Assembly (NCBI GenBank): GCA_947846985.1
Contig: CANTUZ010000005.1
Location: 16,588,389-16,652,388, forward strand
DNA from: Fratercula arctica
Lineage: Eukaryota; Chordata; Aves; Charadriiformes; Alcidae
Length of the DNA stretch: 64,000 nucleotides
Direction of reading: 5' to 3'
Shown: positions 12,041-22,894 of the stretch, one piece after another
How positions within the stretch are numbered: the stretch's first letter is position 1
Layout of the letters: every line of letters begins with the position of its first letter
Translations under genes and position numbers: made by a program
Notes under the pieces: model-generated
Seen by the model: the letters and a program-made list of their open reading frames with translations, nothing else
The model's database searches: none
What the model was told of the DNA's origin: nothing

Positions 12041-15000
12041 CTACAATCAACAGACAGAAGTAAAATTTGTTGAAAGTGATAAACACAGAACACTACCAGA
12101 TACAGGCTGTCTCAACTCAGTGATGCTGAGGAAAGAACAATGTTTCATTCAATTTCTGTTTTCACTGTACACTCTTAGTGACTATTCTTTACCATGCACA
12201 TGCACACTGTAACTAGCTAACCTGGCCAGCTGCTCCTGCTCTGCATTACATTCTCCCAGCCTCTCTACAAGAGCTACAGACTGAATAATCTGTTCAATCT
12301 CTAAATACAGAGTGCTAATTAGTTAAAGTAGATTCTATTTGTCTTTATAGTTCTTCTTCACTAATCACACACACACTTTGCATCTCAGAATTCTATATGA
12401 TTTATATGTGGTAACATCTCCCCGTACAACTAAATCTCTGCAGATCTGCATAAGCAAATACTCCAGTGCTCCATTTAATGACAGAGGTACCAGATGGCTG
12501 CATATTTGCTAAGAACTTGTTCCTATAAAGTCTGGCAAAGGCTTGTCTTCATAAGGTTCAATATATTTTCCACACTTCAAAACTGTAAGATTAGAGCACG
12601 AAAAGCTATTCTGTTTCCCCTTCTCACAGTCTGCCAAAAAAAAAATCCTTATTAGACTTCTATCACCAGATACTTAATACCCCAGTAGAGAAGCACTGTC
12701 TAAAGATCAAAGAACAAATGGCAGACATTATGGAAGTGCCCAAGTGATTAAAGCAACTTCCTACTACTTTAAATAAGCCTCGTGCTCTTGCATTACCTCA
12801 CACAGATCTGCATACTGTTATATGAGAGCCACCTAAGACAGCTTCAGACCATCTCACATTCCTGCACAGCACAGCCCCATGCTGAGGCATTAGCTCACAT
12901 AGCAGAAGCAGGACAGCCACAGCAGTCTTTCTTGGGACAACCACCTAACACACACTTTCTCCATGGACAAAAGGTTGCACTGGTTCCAGCACGGACCCAT
13001 CCAGTTACCCAATGCAGCATCATGCTGCAGCTCCAGAGACTTACCCAACCATGTGCTTCCACAACTCCTTTCAGAGTTTCTGACCACTAAGTAAAGAGCC
13101 CAGACCCTTACTTACTTATAAGGGCTAAGTCACACCTAACGCCAAGAAAAAACACAGGGAATTCAGAGAATTCAAAACATGAATCTAGTTCTTAAAAAAA
13201 CAAAAGTTCTCAGGATCTAAAACTACTACAAAACAATTAACCAGCACTAACAAGGCCAGATCAAATTTTACCAGTCTAACCAAGGCTGACAAACATTTCC
13301 AAAGCACAAAAATCTTTATAGACTGAGACACGGACTTTCACTTCTATACCTAAGGCCTACCTGTGAGCGACACCGAATGATAGGAGCTTGCAGCAACCCT
13401 CTTCACCTTTACATCTTCCAGGCCTAAAGAAAAGTTAGTCTCATAAAATTTGTACAGCAGATATCATTTCATGCACAGACAGAAAACAGAGTTATATCAA
13501 GTGTAACAGGATAATGATGAATTTTATACAAAGGCTTCTGCTTTTGGGCCATAGACATTGCAGACTCACTCATTTCCCCCCATAGATTATGACCTTGTAC
13601 GCCCATTCTATCCTTCAGATACTCCACTAAATGTTTATAATACCAAGTGGCTTTATAACAAAAGGATGCTACATGTCACTCCAGCTTCTATTTCTGCTCT
13701 ATCCACCTTTACAAGGGAATATGATTTCTGGATTACCTGTTACTTCACAGGGCTCCTTTGCTGTCAAGAACAGGTGGAGGGTTTTTCCTTGGTTTGCACG
13801 CTTTGCCCGAGACGCCATGCCAGTTCCCCACTGAAACACTGAACCTCTCTCTTTCCAGAGTAAACACAGATAGAAGAGATTAAAACACATCAACCACCAG
13901 CAAAATCACTTAACTCATTAATTAGTTTTAACCGTACATTCATTTCATTTTCACTGATTCTAATTATACTTTAAAAGACCTTTACGCCAAAAACATACTT
14001 CGTAATCATACAAGTAACACTGGTGAAGTCATCAAGCAACAAAAAACTGTAGTCTCATTTATACAGGTAAGAAAACTAAGAAGATACTAAGCAACCTGTC
14101 TCAGCTCTCTCAGGCCTATATTGAGTAAGAGAAGTCCCACGGCTGTAGCGCCTCCAGAATGGCCACAATTTATTACTATAAGTTCATTGCAATTTCTCCA
14201 CCCTTTCCTTCTCTTCATACTAATTTGTGTATGCAACCCAGTAAGTCCAGTAAGAGTAAAGTTACTTGTCTTCTCCTTTCAGGACCTTTCAGAGACTTGA
14301 TATAGTGCTGAATCAAGATGTCCGTTGAACGCAGAACTCACTGAAGCTTAATTCCCAATATTCATACAGGCACCAGAGATCCCACTTGTGGAATAATTAC
14401 TAAATTGGCTAAAAATACAGAAGTACAGCATTGTTCATGCATTAAGGAAAAATATAAAATCAAGAGGCTTCTGAGGTAGAAAACAGCTGCGGCTGGCATG
14501 AAGAATACAACATCCGCGGTTCCCTGATAAGGATGCTTGTGAAGCTACATGAGGTACGGGGCGGGATGCAATTATTCTGCAGCTTTACCTTATGATGTAT
14601 AGCAGATACGGGAACGGGACGATACCATGAAACAGATAAGCTGCCAATTAGCTGCCTGCTCGATACTCGGAGTCAACATTTTGTCAAATTTTGATGAAAT
14701 GCTGTCCTTTGTGCGAATGTTGCTCATTATAATGTCATCATAATATCAAAACACATCTCCATCCCAAAGGCTACCCGCCTCCAAGGTGCGACCACTCCTT
14801 CTTGAGTCTGCGCCCTGAATTTTTCATAAACTATACCTTTAAGTGTGAAGCGAGAGAATTTTACACCAATCATAATTAAAGTATTTATGACTAAAGTCAC
14901 TCAAACTCCACCTTGAAAGTAAAAAATAGTATAAAAATAGCCCAAGAAAGGGGGGATACCCAGGGAAGACACCATCGCAAAGAACTCCATCACTGACTTC

Positions 15001-18000
15001 CGGGATCAGTCGACAGGCTGAGCGCCTTTCTTTCCCCCCCCATAGGGATGCCTTTGGGTAAGACTTAGATTATACCGAGTGCTTTCTCGGGAAACTTAGA
15101 AATTTCTCTAGAGAATCTCTTTCCTGCATTTATAGCCAGGCTGTATCGTTTATAACTTTGTCACGCGTTTGATATATGTAATAATATTTTCATTTGCATG
15201 TGCTTTGCAGACAGTGTATTTATCACCAGCAATCCTAAGAACCTATATATCTATTGTTTAAATAAACTGCACTGTTTAACTAGCTAGTCGTTTCAGTTTC
15301 TCATTGAACGCAACCAAAGACTTGAGAGTGGCCATGCTAGTTCATAAGCACGACTAGACTGAAGGTGCAGTCCACTATTAGTGTATCCAAATCGTAATAG
15401 TTTAATATATATTAAACGCAACTGGACTGATAGTGCTGAATTGGGCATCACTCAGAATTTAAACCTAGCCGCACCTAGCCTCCCACCTCGGTGAGGAGTG
15501 TTAGAACACAAGGGGGTTTATCTTCTGCCAGAACCGCTTTGCCTCTTTCCACGCAACACCACTCTTCTTCCAAGCATCTCCTTTGTATCTTCAGCTAGAC
15601 CCCACTACCTGGAACCCGTACTAAAGTTCATGCAAAACTAAACCAAAATAAAAGAGCATGTGTAGTTTGTTGTTCCTTAATTGCAAAAAAAAAAAAATAA
15701 AAAAAAAAATCAAACAAATAGAAGCTAAACTACATTTCGTCTTCTTCCCTGCACCCCCCCAACTCCAAGCCATTAAAAATCCATTTCATTTGTTACTGAA
15801 ATGATATAAGAATGACGACATATTTACCTGTAGCAGCAAGGCCATGTCTCAGTCCTGCAGCAATATCCACCACCTTCTCTTTGAGTGACTACTCAAGTAA
15901 AAGAAAAATATATTTTAGTTACTTTTTGCATTTAGTGCCTCTAAAAGCAAAATATGCCAAACAGAAGTGGAGCGGTATGAAAACAGTTACTGCAATTCTA
16001 GCCTGCATGTCACAATGCATATCAACATTTTGTATCACAAAGGAAGTAAATTTTGGCCAAAAAAAATTAGTGGGAACACCTTAAAGAATATAAAAAAAAA
16101 AAAAAAAAAAAAAAAATCAATCAAGGCAACTGGATGTGCAGCTTTGTGGCAATAAATAAAAAGCAACAGTCAATATCCTCATGAAAATAAGGAACCTTCT
16201 TGGTGACACGGATATGATTATTTCTTAATTTTAACTCAGTGTTCCTCAACAATTACATCAAAACCTCCACAGCAAACACCAATGACAAGCAGTAATAAGT
16301 TCCACCAAGCTGTTCAGTCTTACCGACTCCTCTGATCACAAACAATACACTAGATAGTACCACCTACACCACTGAAGGTTGCCCAAAATAGTCACGCAAA
16401 AGAAGGCTGTATCAAGTCACACATGCATAAAACGAGTGACTTAAGTTTGCACAAGGTACTTCAATTCTGGCACTTCTCCATTTCCAGGTACTCTGCAAAT
16501 TTATTATTCTTCTCACAGATGTAACACTATTTAAAATAGATGGCATCAAACCCGAGCATTTAACAGGATACAAACCAAAAGAGAAAATATTCCAGATAAT
16601 TCAATAGTCCACATGGTCAGGGAGGCCACAGATTCAGATTAGCACTGTCAATACTACCATTTTAAAGGCTGGAATGATACTCCCAGGAAACATCAAGGAT
16701 ACAGAAACATCAGACAAGTTAACCCCTGTTCACTAAGGGTTACCTACTGAGTTCCTCTCCTATATTAAAAAAAGCAAAACCACAAGGCTAAATTTCTTGT
16801 CTGAGAACCCTTTCTGCTCTGAAGTTATTGCTTTCATTAGACGTGAGAGGTCATGTGGATGGACAAGAGTTTCATTAGCATTCTCCAAATAAGAAACTAC
16901 AGTGTAAATTAGAGAATAATTAGAATTCCCATGAGAAATTTATTTAAACTGTTAGGCTTATAGCCAACAACATGAAAGCTTTTCTGATATTACAGAAGTC
17001 TCAGTACCTACTATTGGAAACATTTTAAAGCAATTACTTTGGGGCTACATTCCTAGCTCCCCACTCACACTCAGCGGTGCCTCACCTACAAGTATGACCA
17101 TAGACTTCTATGTGACTTATAGGAACAACATGAGCTGTACTGTCAGAGTCCAGCATTTAGCATCAACAATCGAGGATACTCGACAACAGAGAAATTGTTA
17201 TTTAACTTTCCATCCTGTTTCCTTTGGAGTTGATACTGTGTGCTAAATACTGGAGGTTAGATAAGAAACAAGTCAATGTACTTGTCAGTTCCTTTACATG
17301 CAAAAGTAAAAATCATCTTAATGTCAAAAGTGATAAAGTTTATTCTCTCAAGTCTAGTTTTCCTGCAGCTACACACACTCTGACATTTCTATTATTTTGG
17401 GAGTGACAAAGCTTATTTTTATCTAACTGTTTTTACAGACAAGAAATAATACTACAGTCCTCATCTGGGGGGAAGAAACTGTGACAGTTAAAAATATACT
17501 TTAAAAAAACAACACATACTTAAAAAACAGAACTGCTGAACAAGAAGACCAAGAGCAATAGATCAAAAGAATTGGCGTAGCTAGCTTCATTGAACTCAAT
17601 CATGCAGTCTGTTTTTTTACAGGGATGGTTTATTGTTGTCTCATTTAGTTTTGCTTTGAGCTGTTAAGCAAAAACTTTCAACAAAGTAAAATGAAGGCAC
17701 ATACCCTTTCCATAGCAAAACTTATCTTGTATCTTGCAAACTTAAGGCAAAATTTCAGTGGGAGTAAATTTGCACAGTTTCACTACCTTTAGTATCACTT
17801 CAAATTATCTGAGCATCAGACTCCTTCTGCAGATGTTATCAAAACACATTATGAAATGTTACAATCCCTGTGAAAGAGGCAACTTTCTGTTAGAAGTGAT
17901 CAACTTTATACAACAAGGAAAGCAATCTTAGCTTCTTGTTTCTGGGTCAACAACCATCTTTGGTCCTTTGCTTTGTAAGTTTACTGTAACAGACAGACCC

Positions 18001-21000
18001 TATAAAAAGTAGTTGAAGAGTCTGGCTTAAAGTCCACTGATGTGAGACAATCTTTGTAAGTCGCTGGGAGCAATAAAGTACAGAGCTCTGAAGCACAATT
18101 CCTTTTAAATCTTTACCTCAATCTTTTGTGGAATCAAGCATGGACTTGATACTTGAGGAACTCCTAATTGTCCGAAAGAGTTAGACCCACAGGACAGAAC
18201 TAGGCCAGACCCTGCAAAATGAAGCGTTAGAGTCCGATCAGTAAATCTGTGAGCAAAAGCAAAGCACTGTAACATTCCAACAAGCAAAATATCACAACCA
18301 AGTAGCTCAAAAAAGGACGTAAGGTGTCCCATTCCAAAGTCCCTGAGGCCATAGGCTTCTGTTTTGGTCTTATGCATCATGTTCAGTAAAGGCATGAAGT
18401 TCCCTGGGACAGAAGGAACATGGAGTGATTTAGTTTGCAAGGCAAGTAGCTTAATCACAGAATGGTAGGGGGCCAAAGGGACCTTTGGAGATGACCTAGA
18501 GGCCAACCCCCCCTGCCAAAACAAGGTTCACCCACAGCAGGTTCAACAGGAATGCATCCAGGCGGGTTTTGAATGTCTCCAGAGAAGGAGACTCCACAAC
18601 CTCTCTGGGCAGCCTGTTCCAGGGCTCTGGCACCTCCACAGTAACAAAGTTTTTCCTCATGGTCAGACAGAATTTCCTGTGTTCCAGTTTGTGCCCATTG
18701 CCCCTTGTCCTGTCGCTGGGCACCACTGAAAAGAGCCTGGCCTCATCCTCTTCACACCTACCCTTTAGATATTTATAAGCATTGATGAGATCCCCACTCA
18801 GTCTTCTCTTCTCCAGGCTGAATAGATCCAGGTCTCTCAGCCTTTCCTCTGGAGAGAGATCCTCCAGTCCCTTGATCATCTTTGGAGCCCTCCACTGGAC
18901 TCTCTCCAGTAGTTCCTTGTCTGTCTTGAACTAGGGAGCCCAGAACTGGACACAGCACTTCAGATGTGGCCTCACCAGGGCAGAGTAGAGAGACAGTATG
19001 ACTGCCCTCAACCTGCTTGCCACGCTTTTCATAATGCACCCCAGGATACCCTTGGCCTTCTTGGCCACAGGGGCACATTGTTGCCTCATGGTCAGCTTGT
19101 CCACTAGGACTCCCGGGTCCCTCTCTGCACAGCTGGTGTCCAGCAGGTCAACCCCTAACCTGTACCGGTGCATCGGGCTACTCCTCCCTAGGACCAGGAC
19201 CCTACACTTGCCCTTGTTGACCTTCATTAGGTTTCTCTCCACTCAACTCCCTAGCCTGTCCAAATCTGTGAGTGCCTGTGCATTGCACAACCAATAGCAA
19301 TGTGGAACTTTCAGCATGTTCTCCGTGTCAGCATATTTCTCCAGCTCTTACAGAGACAGATTTACCTACTAATATGATTGTAAAATCCCAGCCACAGGCA
19401 ACTTGTTTTACACAAAAGCCGGACAAGGCAGTGCACAAAGTAAAATGCAGTACATCCTCTGTGTGATTCAGTCCCAACTGCCCATCTTTGTTATGGCCAC
19501 AGACAAAGAGTTCTCCTGTACCTGAAAGAAAAAAACAAAACAACAAAAAAGAAATCACGCTCCACTTCACAGACTAAAGAGACAAACGTAGATGCCATGA
19601 GATCCTGTGACAAATAATGACAGTGACTGTGTGTCATTTTAGGTACTGCAATCGAGCAAAAAGAAAGCGAAACAGTTATTTCTGATGCATCAGAAACACC
19701 TCTGAGTAAGAACAGCTATGGAGAGTTGGGTTTGTTACGGGAGACAATCCATATGGTAATACAGGCACCTCTCACTAAGATCCATGATGAAGTTTTTCCC
19801 TGTTCACATCTGTCTGTATCCCTTCTTTCCCATAATTAGCTATGGCATACACAGAACCTTTCAAAGGCCAGATACTATCTTGGGCTTCTTACCTTAAAAC
19901 TTCTCAAGATTGAATAATCTCCCTCTTGACTCCTCCCTCCCAGCCCCTCCCGCCCTTTCTACAGAAAAACTGACTGCTTTATATGAAAAGATGTTATACA
20001 AAACAGGTTAAGACACAGTCCCTACATAGACAAAAGGTAACCACAGAAGATAAGCAAAACAGGAATTTCCCTAATTTCCCCAAAATACTGAGTTAATTGG
20101 CATGGGAGAAACCTGTTTTGCAACTAAAAACGGGTACTTGCTCAGAAACAAGCCACAGACAGGTGGCAGCACCAAACCAACACGGGAACATAGGGAAAAA
20201 GAAATGTGTTTAGAAGTCATACGCTCCTTGCTAGTGCAATGTTTTTACCAGTGATAACTGCAGAATGTCCCCCTCCTCCAGTAATGCTTTTAATGTCTTG
20301 ACTTTTGCAGGAAACATCTTTCAGTGACTGAGGTACCAGCACATCCTCTTTATGACCAAGACCAAGTTGTCCATAGCTGTTTGCACCCTTCAAATGCACA
20401 CAGAAAAATAATACATTTTAAAAAAAATAATAAGAAGAGATAGACATCTGCTCCTAAAAGCAAACAAGCTTATCAAGGACATGTCACAGGTTAACCTCCC
20501 AGTATTTGCTCCTGAAGATCCCAAATGGCAGTCTTCATTCTTACTGCTGTCACACAGGACCCCCAGAATTAAGACCAGGACTGTCCTAAGTTTTCTGTCA
20601 TTAAGCCTGCCTTTGCAACCCCAGTATTTGAAGAAACGTACCAGAATATATCCTGAAAAGACTTTAACTACAGGCTAACAGTTACAAAGGAAGAAAGCAT
20701 CATCATCAGGATGATTACCACCTGTTTAATTTTAATGCTAACAATCCCCACTCATCACTAAGATCTTATTCATGCCAATGCATTCTGGCAGTCCACCTCC
20801 AAAACGAGATCAGAAAGACATGCTACCTTATTCTGGAACCTAAGCAAGTAAAACAGAAACGCTTATCCCTCATTAGCTAAGTCTTTTAACTTAAAGCAGT
20901 CAAAATGGAAATATACCAATTATAAGTAAAAAATTATAACCACTAAACCAATTATAAAAAGCAACCCCTGATAACGGAGTAACATGTCACGAATTTCTTA

Positions 21001-22313
21001 ACCAATTTAAGCTCTATTAAGTAAGTGCCCAACAGTTCAAAAAGCAACCTTCATTCATGAAGGTGGATTCAGTAACTTTCCTAGCCCACACACTGCAGTA
21101 ACAGGCAACACTCAACACCCACATTGCCCACAGCTGCTGACCCCCGGGGGGGTGGTCCTTCCCTTCCTCACCTGTGAGGTGGTGAGTCTTTCTGCTCTCT
21201 ATTTGCCATCCCCAATGCAGCACCTGGTGTGTTTTAAAAGGACACATTTAGCAATAAACACTTCGTACCTACAGAAACACCGACATTTCTGACGAAACCA
21301 TTTGGCTGCTCGCCTCAGCCCATGGTTAATGGGTGGATGAGATGTCAGGATTCGAGCTCAACAGGCAGATCGAGATGTTGTCTCACTGCCACTACTACTG
21401 GCAGACAGTTTTAGAGCATGCTACTACTTAACAGACATGATTCTTTTTAGAAGGCTTGTCACAAGCTCTCGTTTTAGCCTTTGACTTTGCAGTGAATTTT
21501 CAAGTCTTCAAAACCAGGCAGGCCGAGATAAGGTGCAGAAGAAAAACAGGTGCCTGAGGAACCGCAAGCCACACACAAGTGTCCATCCTAGCGCTCACGT
21601 ACCTGTCTTCATTTACCCTTCCAAGACTGACGGGTTATTGCCAAACACAGCTACCGCAGAGCAAAACGAGCTCACACAGAAAAGAGATACCCATTTAGTG
21701 GCTCTTAGACCCCTTTTGCTCATCAGGTAAAATCACCGTTCTGATTAACCACCACCAAAAAAAAAAAAAAAAAAGCGTCTTATTTCTTTCTAAGAGCTCA
21801 GGATTTCATCCCAGGCCACACACTCGCAGTGACTCGCGCCTCCACCCGTCCCCCTCGCCTCCGCGGTGGCAGCAGGCCGCCACTCTACCTCCTTCCGCCT
21901 GGGGGTGAGCGACGCCCCGGCCCCCGGGCGCACGGGATCGGGACAGGACGCAGCGCAGCCCCGGCGGGACACCCCTCGGCGAGGGGAAGCCGCGGTCTTC
22001 AGCTGCAAGTCTTCGGCTTCCTCGCGAAGCGGCAAAGAGCCGAGGAGCTGCCATGAGGGCGAATCACCACAACTTTACCACAGCGTTCTCTTTTTTTTTG
22101 GGGGGGAGAGGGAGAACGTTGGGCCTCCCGAGCCCGGCAGCAGCCCAAGGGAGGGCGAGCAGCGGGGCTCCGCGTCCAGCCCGTCGCCCGCTGAGGGCCG
22201 CGGTGCTCCGCGGGCAGAGCCGCCATTTCGCGTCCCCGTGGCAGAAGAAGCCCCCCCGCTCCCTCCGGCCCCGCTCACCGCACGCTTACCCACGCGAAGA
22301 GCGAGGTCTCCAT
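11882..22313 (-). CDS. SERGEF: Secretion-regulating guanine nucleotide exchange factor (SERGEF/DelGEF), 5' eight coding exons, partial
   Basis: Eight coding exons on the minus strand join in consistent phase into 270 residues plus one base. The coding exons are 22290-22313, 20249-20387, 19366-19521, 18117-18211, 15828-15888, 13737-13850, 13361-13423 and 11882-12040. The product has RCC1-type propeller repeats: [12 protein letters not shown] near residue 9, GHNKDGQLG near 62, GSNSFGQLG near 116, FQWGTG near 163 and [11 protein letters not shown] near 222. Family knowledge: SERGEF/DelGEF is an RCC1-superfamily protein that binds the exocyst subunit Sec5 and influences secretion. The N-terminus before the first repeat is only about eight residues (METSLFAW), shorter than I expect in mammals. 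The start has a strong context (GCACCATGG). The remaining roughly 150 C-terminal residues were not found in 1-11881, so the gene should continue beyond the left edge. The gene lies tail-to-head downstream of TPH1. Confidence 0.95.
13361..13423 (-). CDS. SERGEF: SERGEF coding exon 7
   Basis: 63 nt microexon-sized segment. The acceptor is TTCTTTAG|GCCTGG and the donor CACAG|GTAGGC. It encodes [21 protein letters not shown], the buried strand of an RCC1 blade. Phase 1 at both ends. Confidence 0.9.
13737..13850 (-). CDS. SERGEF: SERGEF coding exon 6
   Basis: 114 nt. It encodes [14 protein letters not shown] and on to [12 protein letters not shown], with donor ACAG|GTAATC. The acceptor CTGGAAAG|AGAGAGG was preferred because it keeps the spacing between LRHGLAAT and VFQWGTG the same as in mammals. 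An alternative AG six bases further on would delete two residues (E, R). Phase 1 at both ends. Confidence 0.88.
14470..15515 (+). mobile_element. LTR-like block, probable solo endogenous retroviral LTR (borders uncertain)
   Basis: A CpG-containing block, unlike the flanking intron, with a promoter-like TATAAAAATAG at 14930-14940 and an AATAAA signal at 15261-15266 in plus orientation. This is the order expected in U3-R-U5. The composition resembles avian ERV LTRs. I could not find a convincing TG...CA boundary or target-site duplication, so the ends are approximate. No internal viral genes are present. Confidence 0.5.
15828..15888 (-). CDS. SERGEF: SERGEF coding exon 5
   Basis: 61 nt, too short to stand out as an ORF. 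The acceptor is TTGAGTAG|TCACTC and the donor CTACAG|GTAAAT. It encodes [20 protein letters not shown], matching the conserved AAGLRH segment of the family. Phase 0 in, phase 1 out. Confidence 0.9.
18117..18211 (-). CDS. SERGEF: SERGEF coding exon 4
   Basis: 95 nt. The acceptor is TTTTGCAG|GGTCTGG and the donor ATTGAG|GTAAAG. It encodes [20 protein letters not shown] and on to IPQKIE, a third RCC1 repeat, ending in phase 0. The open frame continues about 300 nt upstream into the intron, but that part does not look like SERGEF. Confidence 0.94.
18453..19265 (-). mobile_element. CR1 LINE fragment, about 0.8 kb, minus strand, in SERGEF intron 3
   Basis: The 3' end is at the left (CACAGAATGG and downstream). 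Reading leftwards on the minus strand, decayed RT segments follow one another in different frames: [36 protein letters not shown], and PSDRTRGNG with [14 protein letters not shown]. It fills about 70% of the 1154-bp intron between SERGEF exons 3 and 4, in the same orientation as the gene. Confidence 0.93.
19366..19521 (-). CDS. SERGEF: SERGEF coding exon 3
   Basis: 156 nt. The acceptor is TTTCAG|GTACAGG and the donor GTAG|GTAAAT. It encodes [17 protein letters not shown] through [12 protein letters not shown], the second RCC1 repeat. Phase 1 at both ends. Confidence 0.94.
20249..20387 (-). CDS. SERGEF: SERGEF coding exon 2
   Basis: 139 nt. The acceptor is TTTGAAG|GGT and the donor ACTG|GTAAAA. 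It encodes the first RCC1 repeat, from GANSYGQLG to the [12 protein letters not shown] blade strand, and ends in phase 1. Confidence 0.93.
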
Positions 22314-22735
22314 GGTGCCGGCGGCCCCTCGCCCTTCCCGCCGCGCCGCAGGCTGGGGAGGAAGAGGCGGGACGGGGGCGGGCTCCGGCAGAGCCCCGCC
22401 TCACCCGAGCCACGGCGGCCAAGGGCTCTGTGGGGAGAGAAGCCGGTACTCCAGGGCGGCAGCGCCTTTAGGGCTTCGCCTGACGAGTTCCGTCAGGGGC
22501 GGGAAGGGCGGGGGGCACCAATTGAGCCCCTCAAAGCCCTCGGGAGCGTTTGGGGGTCGGCTGTGGTGAACAGCTGCCTCCCTGATGGCACCCCGTAGGC
22601 CGGTACCTGTACTCCCCGGGAGGATCCAGCCCGGGACGCCGCTTTCACGAAAAACTCCCCAAAAGCTGAGGGAGCCCCGCGGACGGCGGGGGAAGCACCC
22701 GCCAAGGCCGGGGAACTCTTCCTCAACACACCCGT
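21790..22735. promoter_or_regulatory. SERGEF: CpG island, SERGEF promoter
   Basis: There is an abrupt shift from AT-rich flanks to very GC- and CpG-rich sequence. It contains SERGEF exon 1 and its ATG (22313) near the middle. Many GC boxes are visible. Several open frames on both strands here are composition artefacts. An A-run closes the block at 22745-22770. The island begins within about 0.6 kb of the likely TPH1 polyadenylation region. Confidence 0.85.
22290..22313 (-). CDS. SERGEF: SERGEF coding exon 1 (start codon)
   Basis: ATG at 22313-22311 in a CpG island, encoding METSLFAW and ending TGG|GTAAGC. Phase 0 at the donor joins to GGT GCA AAC of exon 2, giving the [12 protein letters not shown] junction expected of the family. 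Only 24 coding bases. Confidence 0.85.
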
Positions 22736-22894
22736 TTCAACAGGGAAAAAAAAAAAAAAAAAAAAAAAAAGATTAAACCTTTAAAAAATAAGGGGAAAAC
22801 AAGTCACTCCTCAAATAAATACAGACAGTTCCCAATGTAATTCAGTCACACGGGTGGAACATCTGAACCACAGCATAAAACATACAAACCCTCA

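Larger units (their letters stand above)
12041..22289 (-). other. SERGEF: SERGEF introns 1-7
   Basis: Introns at 12041-13360, 13424-13736, 13851-15827, 15889-18116, 18212-19365, 19522-20248 and 20388-22289. The third in this list contains an LTR-like block (about 14470-15515). 18212-19365 is mostly one CR1 copy. A-runs occur at 15686-15709, 16092-16117 and 21757-21774. Otherwise I see nothing recognisable in them. Confidence 0.75.

Noticed and set aside
13835..13850. Alternative SERGEF exon 6 acceptor directly before GTTCAGTG
   Set aside because: It stays in frame but drops two residues relative to the mammalian spacing. The upstream AAAG acceptor aligns without a gap.
18105..18524. 139-codon minus frame extending upstream of SERGEF exon 4
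   Set aside because: Only 18117-18211 matches SERGEF after a proper acceptor. The rest is intron and CR1 tail that happens to lack stops.
21866..22598. Several long open frames on both strands (up to about 200 codons) in the SERGEF CpG island
   Set aside because: GC-rich sequence has few stops. The frames overlap one another, are low-complexity in Arg/Pro/Ala/Gly, and show no family similarity.
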